NCBI RefSeq assembly: GCF_022179645.1
Contig: NZ_BPRA01000001.1
Coordinates: forward strand, 124,001 to 188,000
Direction: 5' to 3'
Length of the DNA stretch: 64,000 nt
From: Methylobacterium thuringiense
GTDB lineage: Bacteria > Pseudomonadota > Alphaproteobacteria > Rhizobiales > Beijerinckiaceae
In this document: one piece after another, positions 48,432 to 56,798 of the stretch
Layout: every line of letters starts with the position of its first letter
Position numbering within the stretch: the stretch's first letter is position 1
Program-made: the position numbers and the translations under genes
The notes under the pieces: model-generated
Seen by the model: the letters and a program-made list of their open reading frames with translations, nothing else
Told to the model about the DNA's origin: nothing
The model's database searches: none

Positions 48432-49196
48432 CCGCGATCTGCGGACCGCACGCATCGGATGTAGCTCGGCAAGATCGTCGTGGTGGAGGAGCAGCACGCC
48501 GGTGGTGGCCGCGAGCTTGCGGGCGGCGGGCGTGAAGCCGGCGTTGGAGACTACGGCGGCCATCGTGGCCGACCAGTGCCGGGCCGCCGCAGCGACCTCT
48601 TGAACGGCACCATTGCCGACCGGCTTAGCGTAGCGCTTGCACTGCACGACGAGGCGGGCACCGCCGCGCTCGGCGATGATGTCGGCGCCCTGGTCGCCGC
48701 TGGCCTGGGTCGGGCGGGCCTGCCAGCCGGCTCGGGTAAGCAGGTTTGCACAGTAGCGCTCGTAGGCGATACCGTCCTCAGGCATGTCGGTTTCGGCCGG
48801 CAGGCGGAATGCGGAGGCCGCGCGCTCGACGATGGCGACCATGTCGTCCCAGCGTGGTTCGGTGTAATCCGCGAAGCCGCGCGCCTCAATTTTGGGTAGA
48901 AGGCTTCGCTCGATGAAGTAATCGCGCTCACGCAGCCAGCGGTCCTCGACCATGTTGCCGTAGGCATCGACGAAGCGCTCCTGGCGGCGGCGTAGGGCGA
49001 GGATGCGCGCGTGGCGCTTAGCGATCCTGCGGACCAAGGCGCGGAATCTGCGTGGCCGATCAAGGCGATAGAGCACGATCGCCGCGAGCAGGCCAAGTGT
49101 GGCGAGAAGCGCGGGCCTGCCGTGGAACAGGGCGAAACCTCCACCGACGACGGAGGTCCAGAACAGATGGGAGACCGTCTTGGATCGACCGGACAT
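48420..49196 (-). CDS. Membrane-anchored Mrr-type restriction endonuclease-like protein
   Basis: 258 residues. Two hydrophobic segments lie near the N-terminus (LFWTSVVGGGFALFHG and ALLATLGLLAAIVLYRLD), then a basic coiled coil (LVRRIAKRHARILALRRRQE). The C-terminal 100 residues form an Mrr_cat domain: YERYCANLLTRAGWQARPTQ, GDQGADIIAERGG with the catalytic Asp, and LVVQCKRYAKPVGN with the QxK pair. It ends with SNAGFTPAARKLAATTGVLL. Mrr cuts methylated DNA in E. coli; here the nuclease would face the cytosol from the membrane. The ATG at 49196 follows CAGG; a TTG at 49238 is in frame. It overlaps zwf tail to tail by 12 bases. Confidence 0.82.
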   Translation of the reverse strand: MSGRSKTVSHLFWTSVVGGGFALFHGRPALLATLGLLAAIVLYRLDRPRRFRALVRRIAKRHARILALRRRQERFVDAYGNMVEDRWLRERDYFIERSLLPKIEARGFADYTEPRWDDMVAIVERAASAFRLPAETDMPEDGIAYERYCANLLTRAGWQARPTQASGDQGADIIAERGGARLVVQCKRYAKPVGNGAVQEVAAAARHWSATMAAVVSNAGFTPAARKLAATTGVLLLHHDDLAELHPMRAVRRSRLPA

Positions 49197-49400
49197 GACC
49201 TGAGCGATGGCAGCCCGCGCAAAGGCGAGGATGCGCAACCGTCTCAGATCCCGATTTCGCCACCGCTAACGGGGAGCCTCGCAGAAAACGGGTGGCACGG
49301 CCCTAGGAGCGTCCCCTTCTCCGATTTCCTCCGACTTATCAGGGCCTTGAGAAGGAGGTAAGCAGCGCGTCCAGACTCCAAACAGCTGTGGATGGCGCCA

Positions 49401-49826
49401 TTACTCCGCGGCGATCGCCCGCCGCTCCTTGCCGAGGCCCATCGCCTTGGCGAGCTGCGAGCGCTCGCTGGCGTAGCTTGGCGCCACCATTGGATAGTCG
49501 GACGGAAGGTTCCAGCGAGCGCGATACTCATCCGGCGTTAAATTGTACTTGCTGCGCAGATGCCGCTTCAGCGACTTGAACTGCTTTCCGTCTTCGAGAC
49601 AGACGAGATAGTCCTGCGTGATCGACTTGCGGACCGACACGGCCGGTACGGGCCGCTCAGCCGGGAGGGCGGCCTGAGGCGCAGAGAGTTGCTGCAAAGT
49701 GGCATGGATTGCGGTGATGAGCCCAGGCAATTCGGCTGGCTGCAGCGAGTTGTTGGCGACGAAGGTCGAGACGATGTCGCGGGTCAACGCGACGTGATCC
49801 AGCAAAGTGTCCGTATCGCTCGTCAT
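49401..49826 (-). CDS. Ros/MucR family transcriptional regulator
   Basis: 141-residue regulator. The DNA-binding half reads YLVCLEDGKQFKSLKRHLRS and YNLTPDEYRARWNLPSDYPM, VAPSYASERSQLAKAMGLG, the Ros/MucR pattern. The N-terminal half (DHVALTRDIVSTFVANNSLQ) drives oligomer formation in MucR. The classical Cys-x2-Cys...His-x4-His ligands are not complete: the second Cys is Asp and the second His is Tyr. The start at 49826 gives MTSDTDTLL; the open frame to 50000 is leader. The AT-rich leader could include its own binding sites, since MucR proteins repress their own genes at AT-rich DNA. Confidence 0.88.
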   Translation of the reverse strand: MTSDTDTLLDHVALTRDIVSTFVANNSLQPAELPGLITAIHATLQQLSAPQAALPAERPVPAVSVRKSITQDYLVCLEDGKQFKSLKRHLRSKYNLTPDEYRARWNLPSDYPMVAPSYASERSQLAKAMGLGKERRAIAAE

Positions 49827-50473
49827 CGTCTCCGGTCCTTCCCATGGCGCGCATTGTCGTGGCGGGGCAGAGGCGATCCCGCTATCAGTATGATGCAGCG
49901 TTGATGAACGATCTCGACACAAAAATCCAGCAGTCCGATTGTGACCGATCGAATCAATTCGGCAACTTAAGGACAAAATGTTTAATAGTACACATATCAT
50001 ATCAGTCAGGCGGCGGCATCGCAGGCTGCGCGTAAGTCCGTGATCTTCCTATCGTTATTGGAGAATGCATCCAATGTTCACGGTCTGCTTCGGCGCATGA
50101 AAAATCGGGAGTCATGATCTGACGATATTTCATGAGAACCGCAATCTTCGAGGCGGGAAAGGGCCGCCCGTGCGAAATGCGCTCACGATGCCGTGAGATG
50201 GCGGGTGGGAGGGATGCCATCCGCAACTGTTGCCGGATCGGCCAAAACGTTGAAATCACGTGATGTTTCGAAGACGCGACGCAGGGCGACACACGGTGAG
50301 TGGGTCGTGGCCGAGAGGGTCTCGAAGCTGCGGGAGAGCATTGACGCGAGGTGTTCAATTCGCACGAAACGCTGGTACTGCTGCATGCTATACGGAGATA
50401 GGCATGGTGTTCGCCAGGATGCGTACCGGGACCACCACGCCATGCCGGCCATGATGCAGATCCGGGCAACACC
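49827..50473. other. Intergenic region upstream of the Ros/MucR gene
   Basis: About 650 bases. The first 200 (49900-50010) are AT-rich, with ATATCATATCAG-type steps suited to a MucR operator. The rest has only weak ORFs on both strands (50193-50477 plus, 50002-50481 minus) without ribosome sites or recognisable products. I see no terminator or RNA gene. Confidence 0.45.
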
Positions 50474-53341
50474 ATGAGCACCTACGGCTTCGCGGCGATG
50501 CTCGCGCCGCGAAGCGTGGCCATCGTCGGCGCCGGCGAGCGCGACGGATCGGTCGGCCGCGCGGTGATGGATTCGCTTCGGGCCGGCGGGTTCGCCGGGG
50601 CGATCCGGCCGGTCAATCGCAAATACGAGAAAATCGACGGCGAGCCCTGTTTCGCGAATCTCGCGGCCTTGCCGGAAACGCCGGACCTCGTCCTGATCGC
50701 CACGCCGCCGGAGACCGTGCCGGCTATCGTCGATGCAGCTGGGGCGTGTGGCGCGGCGGCGGCGGTGGTGCTGTCGGCGCATCTCGGCCGGGGCGAGGCG
50801 GAGCCGATCGGCGCGGCGCGGCGCGCGGCGCGGCGGCACGGGCTGCGGCTGATCGGGCCGGACAGCATCGGGCTGGCGGTGCCGGGCAAGAACCTCAACG
50901 CGACGTTGCTGGCGCATCCGCCGCGGGCGGGGGATCTGGCGCTGGTGACGCAGTCGGGCACCGTGGCCTCGGCGATCGCGGCCTGGGCGCACCGGCGCGA
51001 GGTCGGCTTTTCGGCAATCCTCACCACCGGCCGCTCGGCCGATGTCGACGCCGCCGACACGCTCGATCACTTCGCCGCCGACATTCACACCCGCGCGATC
51101 CTACTCTCGCTCCACCGCGTCGACGACGCCCGAAAATTTCTTTCGGCCGCCCGCGCCGCGGCGCGGGTGAAGCCGGTGGTGGTCCTGCGCACCGGGCGGC
51201 ACGAGGCGCAGGCGGAGGAGCCGCAGACCCATACCGGCGCGCTCGCCCGGCCCGATGCGGTCTATGCGGCCGCCTTCCGCCGGGCGGGGCTGCTCGCGGT
51301 CGACACCCTCGACGAGATGTTCTCCGCCGCCGAGACCCTGCGCCGGCAGCGTCCGTTTCCGGGCCGGCGGCTGATGATCGTCGCGAACGGGCGCGGCATC
51401 GGCGCGCTCGCGGCCGACAGGCTGGCCGACCAGGGCGGCACCGCCGCCGAGGCCTCGCCGGAGACGCTGGAGGCCATTGCCTCCGTCCGCCACGGCACTT
51501 CGACGAACCCGATCGATCTCGGCGTCGACGCAGAGGCGCAGGAATACGCCACAGCGCTCGGGCCGCTGCTCGCCTGCCGCGGCAACGATGCGCTGCTCTG
51601 CGTCCACGTCCCCACCGCCCGCGCCGGGGCGCGGCAGACGGCGGAGGCGGTGGCCGGCGCGGTGGCCGAGGCGCGCCGGGGAGGCGACCGCAAGAAGCCG
51701 GTCTTCGCGGTGTCCGTCGGCGAGGATGCCGAGGCGGCGGCGGTCTACGCGAAGGCCGGCATCCCGCTCTTCGCCACGGATTCCGACGCGGTCGACGGGT
51801 TCCTGCACGTCGTGCGCTACCGCGAGGCGCAGGAAAACCTGATGCGCACGCCGGCCTCGCTGCCGCAAGAGTTCAAGCCCGACCTCGAAACCGCGAAGCG
51901 GCTCGTCCGGCAGGCGCTCGCCGCCGGGCAGAGTTGGCTCGATCCCCTCGCGGTCAAGGCGCTGCTCGGCGCCTATGCGATCCCGATGCAGCCCTGCCTG
52001 CTGGCGCCGGATGGGGATGCCGCCGCCGAGGCCGCCTGGCCGATGATCGCCCGCGGCGAGCCGGTGGCGCTGAAGCTCGTCTCGCCGGACATCGTGCACA
52101 AGTCGGATGTCGGCGGCGTGCGCCTCGGCCTCACCTCGGAGGCCGACGTGCGCGAGGCCGCCGCCCGCATGATCGCCCGCGTGCGCAAGCTCCGGCCGGA
52201 GGCGCGCATCACCGGCTTCGCGGTGCAGGCGATGGTGCCGCGGGGCAACCGGCGCGAGCTCATCGTCGGGCTGGCGGAAGACCCGACCTTCGGCCCCGTG
52301 GTGGTATTCGGCACCGGCGGCACCGCCGTCGAGGTCATCGACGACCGCGCACTCGGCCTGCCGCCCCTCGACCTCCGCCTCGCCGCCGACCAGATTCTTC
52401 GCACACGCGTGTCGCGGCGGCTGGAGGCCTATCGCGATGTTCCCGCGGCGGATCTCGACGCCATCGCCCTCGTTCTGGTGAAGCTCGCCCAGCTCGCCGC
52501 CGACCTGCCCGAGATCCGCGAACTCGACATCAACCCGCTGCTCGCTGACGCGGACGGGGTGCTCGGCCTCGACGGCCGCATCCGCGTCGCCCCCGAACCG
52601 CCCCGCCTTCGCGCGCAATCGGAAATGACTCGGTCGAAGCCACCGCTCTCTCCTCTCCCTTGTGGGGAGGAGGCAGGAGGTGGGGGTGGTGCAGGATCGA
52701 GCGCCGCGGTGCCGTCTGAGCCACCCCCCAACCCCTCCCCACAGGGGGGAGGGGAGACGCCCCTGCGCCCGACAGATTCACGCGGACAGAGGCCCACCTG
52801 GCACCCGCGCTTCGCCATCCGCCCCTATCCGGTGGAGTGGGAGCGGGAGATGAGCCTGAAGGGCCGCGCCATCCGCGTGCGCCCGGTGCGCCCCGAAGAC
52901 GAAGGGCTGTTCGCCGCCTTTTTCGCCGAGATCGACCCGGAGGACGTGCGCCTGCGCTTCTTCTCCCCCATCCGCCATTTCAACCACGCCTTCCTCGCCC
53001 GCCTGACCCAGCTCGACTACGCCCGCGCCATCGCCTTCGTCGCCCTCGATGCGGACGAGAACTCCGAAAGGATGCTCGGCGCGGTCCGCCTCCACGCCGA
53101 CGCCAACCACGAGAGCGGCGAATTCGCCATCCTCGTCCGCTCGGACATCAAGGGCGTGGGGCTGGGCTATGCGCTGATGCGGATGATGCTGGACTGGGCG
53201 AAGGCCGAGGGGATTTTGCGGGTGGAGGGGAGTGTGCTGGCGGAGAATCGGGCTATGTTGGCGGTTTGTAAAAGAGTTGGCTTTCGATCAATACTTGACC
53301 ACTCTGATATTAATACTCTGAAAATGCAAATAGATATCTGA
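50474..53341 (+). CDS. ADP-forming acyl-CoA synthetase fused to GNAT acetyltransferase
   Basis: 955-residue fusion of the PatZ/YfiQ type, in which a CoA-ligase-like part senses acyl-CoA and a GNAT domain acetylates protein lysines. Residues 1-130 are a CoA-binding Rossmann fold (APRSVAIVGAGERDGSVGRA). A succinyl-CoA-synthetase-like domain has QTHTGALARPD with His253 at the phospho-His site, and GTSTNPIDLG. The ATP-grasp part has PVALKLVSPDIVHKSDVGGV and DINPLLADADG. The GNAT lies in residues 800-955, with IRVRPVRPEDEGLF and the CoA loop SDIKGVGLGYALMRMMLDWA. Between them, residues about 725-765 are encoded by an inverted repeat. The last 25 codons, from about 53265, switch to AT-rich codons of the neighbouring island, yet stay in frame and read like a GNAT end (CKRVGFRSILD). 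Confidence 0.9.
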   Translation: MSTYGFAAMLAPRSVAIVGAGERDGSVGRAVMDSLRAGGFAGAIRPVNRKYEKIDGEPCFANLAALPETPDLVLIATPPETVPAIVDAAGACGAAAAVVLSAHLGRGEAEPIGAARRAARRHGLRLIGPDSIGLAVPGKNLNATLLAHPPRAGDLALVTQSGTVASAIAAWAHRREVGFSAILTTGRSADVDAADTLDHFAADIHTRAILLSLHRVDDARKFLSAARAAARVKPVVVLRTGRHEAQAEEPQTHTGALARPDAVYAAAFRRAGLLAVDTLDEMFSAAETLRRQRPFPGRRLMIVANGRGIGALAADRLADQGGTAAEASPETLEAIASVRHGTSTNPIDLGVDAEAQEYATALGPLLACRGNDALLCVHVPTARAGARQTAEAVAGAVAEARRGGDRKKPVFAVSVGEDAEAAAVYAKAGIPLFATDSDAVDGFLHVVRYREAQENLMRTPASLPQEFKPDLETAKRLVRQALAAGQSWLDPLAVKALLGAYAIPMQPCLLAPDGDAAAEAAWPMIARGEPVALKLVSPDIVHKSDVGGVRLGLTSEADVREAAARMIARVRKLRPEARITGFAVQAMVPRGNRRELIVGLAEDPTFGPVVVFGTGGTAVEVIDDRALGLPPLDLRLAADQILRTRVSRRLEAYRDVPAADLDAIALVLVKLAQLAADLPEIRELDINPLLADADGVLGLDGRIRVAPEPPRLRAQSEMTRSKPPLSPLPCGEEAGGGGGAGSSAAVPSEPPPNPSPQGGGETPLRPTDSRGQRPTWHPRFAIRPYPVEWEREMSLKGRAIRVRPVRPEDEGLFAAFFAEIDPEDVRLRFFSPIRHFNHAFLARLTQLDYARAIAFVALDADENSERMLGAVRLHADANHESGEFAILVRSDIKGVGLGYALMRMMLDWAKAEGILRVEGSVLAENRAMLAVCKRVGFRSILDHSDINTLKMQIDI
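52649..52763. repeat. REP-like inverted repeat inside the synthetase-GNAT gene
   Basis: Arms with CCTCTCCCTTGTGGGGAGG and GGTGGGGGTGGT on the left are matched by CCACCCCCCAACCCCTCCCC and CAGGGGGGAGGGG on the right, about 115 bases in all. It has the CCCCTCTCC/GGGGAGG look of the intergenic repeats at 19880 and 45115. It is translated in frame as a Pro/Gly-rich linker (EEAGGGGGAGSSAAVPSEPP). Confidence 0.75.
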
Positions 53342-53556
53342 AGATTTATAAAAAAGAAATTAAATTAAATATTATATTTTAAACTTCCGATATTTTGATT
53401 GTTGTTATAAAACCACAGGCGCAGGTTATGACATCTAGCTGCCTCCAATTGCCAAAAGGAAGCGATACAAGGTATGTAGAGCCATATGATTTTTCTTCGC
53501 TGTAAATGTGGCGTTTTAGATGCCGCGTTCAGGCGCAAAAACAGTTTGGGTTTTCC

Positions 53557-55164
53557 ATGCTTGCTAAATTTGGGTTAAAAAACTTCAGACGCCTTGAAAA
53601 TATCATACCCGTAGATATTGCTCCGATAACGCTTTTGGTAGGACGAAATAGTAGTGGTAAAAGTTCTTTTTTGCGTACGTTTCCACTTCTGCGCCAGTCA
53701 ATACTAACAAGAACCAGCGCGCCTATATTGTGGTATGGCGATTATGTTGATTTTGGTTCTTTTGAAGGGGCCGTGCATAACAACGACAAATCAAAGAATA
53801 TTTCTTTTATCTTTAATCTTGATAAAGTGACAGTTAGACAGCCTCGAATATATGTCGAAGATCCCTCCTATCCGGTATTTGGGACAGGTCCAGAGATTAT
53901 ATCTAAAGACGTGACGTTAAACGTTTCGATTGGCACTCAGCAAGAAAAAACAAGGCTTTCTCAAGCCGAATACTCATTCAATAATGATGGAATAAACTAT
54001 AAGGCAACCTTTGACGATCGTGGCAAGCTTACAAGCATCTTAGTTAATGATCGTGAGGGTATAGATAGCTTTGGAAATCACAGAGTTATAGTTCCCACAG
54101 GAGCGCTTTTGCCGGAAATTGTAATCTGGCGAGAAGCAGAAAACTCATCTCAAACTGGCTTATTTACTAGATTTGGCGCGCCTGCAATAGATGCAGCCGC
54201 ACGTCTATTAGCGCCAATGCTTGATAAAAGAATCAAACCAAATCAACTTAGGCATCATATACAGGGCCTATTTTTCATGCCCTCTTTTACTGTTGAAAAT
54301 ATAAAAAAACAAGCAGCCAGAGTATCTACAAGATCGTTGCAGAAGCTGCTTAATAATTTGGGTAATGAACCAAATGACCAGCTTTACAGCGATTTGAATC
54401 ACCTGTTCTGGCTAAATCGGTTTGTTCCTGCATTCAATGCAGCTTCAACATCAGTCAGATCTACTATAACTGAGTCTTTATACATTGGACCCGCACGCGC
54501 TAGAACTGAAAGATACTATAGATATCAAGATTTATCAGTATCTGAAATAGACTCGGACGGAAAGAATTTTCCAATGTTTCTTAATTCGCTGACCGAATCA
54601 CAAATTTTAGATCTTTCAAATTGGATAAGCAATTTATACGGATACGGAATCAGATTGTCTCGGACGGTTGGCCATTTGACGATCAATCTAGTTGAAGGAA
54701 AAACTGTAACAAATGTTGTTGATACCGGATACGGTGTTTCACAAATTCTTCCAGTGTTAGCCCAAATTTGGTGGGCAGTGAATCGTTCTCGGTTCGGGCG
54801 CACCTCGCGTCCAAGTCGCGACGTCTCGATGATTGCCATTGAACAACCGGAACTTCATCTACATCCGGCACATCAAGCTCTTTTAGCCGACGCATTAGTT
54901 GGAGAGGCCTCTGATGAAAAAGGAGCACGCCAGCGATCTTCTCGGTTAAAATTCCTGATTGAAACGCATAGTGAAGCTCTTGTAAATCGCTTGGGTGAAT
55001 TGATCGCTCTTAAAAAGCTGTCGCCCGAAGACGTTCAGGTGTTAATTTTTGAGCCAAAAGAAGACGATAGTAGAAGTACCGAGGTAAAAGTGTCAAAATT
55101 CGGCTCGGAAGGTGAGTTGTTGAATTGGCCATATGGCTTTTTTCAGGCTAATTTAGCAAAATGA
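53557..55164 (+). CDS. AAA/ABC-type ATPase with DUF3696-like tail (defence-type)
   Basis: 535-residue ATPase of the OLD/RecF-like ABC group. MLAKFGLKNFRRLENIIPVD leads into the Walker A GRNSSGKSS at residues 29-37. The ABC signature is DTGYGVSQILP at 389-399, Walker B MIAIEQPELHLHP with Glu429 and Glu432, and the His switch IETHSE at 469-473. The last 17 residues (GELLNWPYGFFQANLAK) fit a DUF3696 tail. The middle (100-330) is the insertion expected between Walker A and the signature. The start at 53557 gives the standard KFGLKNFR opening; the frame is open from 53506. It overlaps the next gene by ATGA. The composition is AT-rich, unlike its surroundings. ATPases of this type work with TOPRIM or HNH nucleases in anti-phage systems; that role is inferred here. 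Confidence 0.85.
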   Translation: MLAKFGLKNFRRLENIIPVDIAPITLLVGRNSSGKSSFLRTFPLLRQSILTRTSAPILWYGDYVDFGSFEGAVHNNDKSKNISFIFNLDKVTVRQPRIYVEDPSYPVFGTGPEIISKDVTLNVSIGTQQEKTRLSQAEYSFNNDGINYKATFDDRGKLTSILVNDREGIDSFGNHRVIVPTGALLPEIVIWREAENSSQTGLFTRFGAPAIDAAARLLAPMLDKRIKPNQLRHHIQGLFFMPSFTVENIKKQAARVSTRSLQKLLNNLGNEPNDQLYSDLNHLFWLNRFVPAFNAASTSVRSTITESLYIGPARARTERYYRYQDLSVSEIDSDGKNFPMFLNSLTESQILDLSNWISNLYGYGIRLSRTVGHLTINLVEGKTVTNVVDTGYGVSQILPVLAQIWWAVNRSRFGRTSRPSRDVSMIAIEQPELHLHPAHQALLADALVGEASDEKGARQRSSRLKFLIETHSEALVNRLGELIALKKLSPEDVQVLIFEPKEDDSRSTEVKVSKFGSEGELLNWPYGFFQANLAK

Positions 55165-56219
55165 TTATTCATCTCGATATCGATCTATCTTCGCTTGATC
55201 CAGATAGCGCCACTTTTCAAGATACACTGAGTGAGTTAATTCGATCTCATAGGCGCGGAAATCATTTACTTATTATTAGACGTCAGTTAGTTAATGATTT
55301 ACTTGGATTAGGTATTTTAGGCGCTGCTGATCGAGCAATGCTGACGCAGATTGCTAGCGATTATGCTCAATCCGGAGATCTACTTAGATCTTCCGAAAAA
55401 TACGTGCGCGTCGTTAGTCAAATTGACGAAAATATTCGAGAGACCGGAAGAGCTATAGAGATCAATTTTTCGTCAATAGCTAGAAAAAATCTACTGGATA
55501 AATCAGTTCTACTTGTTGAAGATACAGTATCTGACGGTGCTTTCTATACTTGGGTTATCAACAATATTGTAGACGTATACAACATACCGAAGGTTTCGTT
55601 CACTGTCCAACATGGAGGTGGCGAGCGCACTGCTGCGGTCTTGAAGAAAGAAATCGAGGATGGTCGCATAATTTGCACAATAGTAGATACGGACAAGTAT
55701 GCGCCGTCAGAGCGAGTTGCAAAAAAAACAGACCAGCTAAATAAGATTATAAAAGATGAAAACTGGCCATTTGCAAAAGTGTTTTCTTTCTTCTGTAGAG
55801 AAGTTGAAAATATGGTCCCTGTCGAAGTTATTCGATTTCTACCTTGTTCCGTAGAGCGAAAATTTGAATTGTCGATCTTATTGAATCTTCAAACGAATAT
55901 AGAGTCTAAAAATATAATACCTAGACTATGGCATTACTTAGATATCAAAAATGGTATTGATCACCAACAACTTAGCGATATAAAAGATGAGTCTGACAAA
56001 AGTTGGTTAGTGCAAAAAATAAAAGACGCAGGATTAAACGATCAATCCTTCGAAGTCCGTGGCTTTGGAACACACGTTATACCTCAATTGATGTCTGACA
56101 ATGCAGCATTAAACGAGCTACGTTCGATAATAAGATCGAGCCCATGGACTTGTTTTTTTGGTGAAGCGATAGCGAAATTTGCCTGGATGGGCGTATGCCC
56201 GCGCAGACAATTCGTTTGA
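55161..56219 (+). CDS. TOPRIM/DUF4435-like protein, partner of the ATPase
   Basis: 352 residues, no family that I can name with certainty. The middle part shows the spaced pattern of OLD-type TOPRIM and DUF4435 proteins: LLVEDTVSDGAFY with Glu120 and Asp125, then HGGGERTAAVL (Gly152-154), the metal-binding IVDTDKY (Asp176, Asp178) and CREVENMVP (Arg213, Glu214, Glu216), which matches the REIEN motif of DUF4435. The first 110 residues (LDIDLSSLDPDSATFQDTL onward) are an extra region without motifs. The ATG overlaps the ATPase stop by 4 bases, so the two are made together. Predicted metal-dependent nuclease activated by the ATPase, as AriB is in PARIS. The function is inference; the motifs are seen. 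Confidence 0.6.
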   Translation: MIIHLDIDLSSLDPDSATFQDTLSELIRSHRRGNHLLIIRRQLVNDLLGLGILGAADRAMLTQIASDYAQSGDLLRSSEKYVRVVSQIDENIRETGRAIEINFSSIARKNLLDKSVLLVEDTVSDGAFYTWVINNIVDVYNIPKVSFTVQHGGGERTAAVLKKEIEDGRIICTIVDTDKYAPSERVAKKTDQLNKIIKDENWPFAKVFSFFCREVENMVPVEVIRFLPCSVERKFELSILLNLQTNIESKNIIPRLWHYLDIKNGIDHQQLSDIKDESDKSWLVQKIKDAGLNDQSFEVRGFGTHVIPQLMSDNAALNELRSIIRSSPWTCFFGEAIAKFAWMGVCPRRQFV

Positions 56220-56369
56220 TTACTTGCGGCTGAAGAAAATTGGGTAAATTTAGAAAGCCCAGTTTGGTGCGGTTGGAACCTTCGTCCGTGGGTTCCGGCG
56301 GCAGACCTCAGCAAACCAATACGTCGTATGCCCCTCCTTGCCTTCCCGCCCCAGCACCCCATCTCCTAC

Positions 56370-56514
56370 CCATCGATCTGTGGCCGGACTTTCCGGGCCG
56401 TGACTCCTTCGCAGGGCGGTTCCGTCGTTTCCACCCCTATCGGTATCTCCGGCTTTCCGCGTTCGCGCGGGGCGCTTACACGTTGCAAGCCTGCGAAGAT
56501 TCTAAGGATTCTAC
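56370..56514 (+). promoter_or_regulatory. Structured leader of the first cold-shock gene
   Basis: The block from CCATCGATCT (56370) to the ATG is repeated in front of the second cold-shock gene. CTTCGCAGG at 56407-56415 is the exact inverse complement of CCTGCGAAG at 56490-56498, which ends 5 bases before the ribosome site AAGGA (56504-56508). Pairing would place the ribosome site next to a stem and may change with temperature. Bacterial cspA leaders are known thermosensing RNAs; this is a separate sequence that behaves similarly by inspection. Confidence 0.6.
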
Positions 56515-56724
56515 ATGACCACCGGTACCGTGAAATGGTTCAACGAGACCAAGGGCTTCGGCTTCATCCAGCCGGATGACGGCGGACAGGACGTGTTCGT
56601 GCACATCTCGGCCGTCGAGCGCGCCGGCATGCGCAACCTCGTCGAGGGCCAGAAGCTCTCGTTCGAGCTCGAGACCGACAAGCGCTCCGGCAAGAAGGCT
56701 GCTTCGCAGCTCCAGTCCGCCTGA
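56515..56724 (+). CDS. cspA: Cold-shock protein, CspA family (copy 1)
   Basis: 69-residue cold-shock domain that binds single-stranded RNA and DNA. The RNP1 motif is [10 protein letters not shown] and RNP2 is [28 protein letters not shown] is the standard start. The C-terminus has [24 protein letters not shown] lies 6 bases before the ATG. A Rho-independent terminator follows. A second copy at 57658 differs at about 13 of 69 residues. Confidence 0.97.
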   Translation: MTTGTVKWFNETKGFGFIQPDDGGQDVFVHISAVERAGMRNLVEGQKLSFELETDKRSGKKAASQLQSA

Positions 56725-56770
56725 ACCGCGACACCGCGCCGAACCCCTCGGGGCTCGGCGTATGACAGGA

Positions 56771-56798
56771 AAGCCGCCCCTCCGGGGGCGGCTTTTTT
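56771..56798 (+). terminator. Rho-independent terminator of cspA copy 1
   Basis: GCCGCCCC (56773-56780) pairs with GGGGCGGC (56785-56792) around a 4-base loop and is followed by six T (56793-56798). It lies about 50 bases after the stop codon. Confidence 0.88.

Larger units (their letters stand above)
53265..56270. other. AT-rich island (putative defence island)
   Basis: Base composition changes abruptly near 53265 and returns near 56270. For example only 7 of the 60 bases at 53341-53400 are G or C. The island holds an ATPase gene and a TOPRIM-like gene that overlap by 4 bases, plus about 215 AT-rich non-coding bases before them that presumably carry their promoter. I see no integrase, transposase or flanking direct repeat longer than a few bases. 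Codon use and composition indicate recent transfer. Confidence 0.8.

Noticed and set aside
50002-50481. ORFs on both strands upstream of the synthetase-GNAT gene
   Set aside because: No ribosome sites, composition typical of random GC-rich sequence.
53557-56219. Assignment to Gabija or Septu
   Set aside because: Gabija pairs a TOPRIM-containing ATPase with a UvrD-like helicase, and Septu pairs its ATPase with an HNH nuclease; here the ATPase lacks a TOPRIM and the partner has neither helicase nor HNH motifs.
53265-56270. Integrase, transposase or flanking direct repeats for the AT-rich island
   Set aside because: None found by inspection; shared end sequences are no longer than about six bases.
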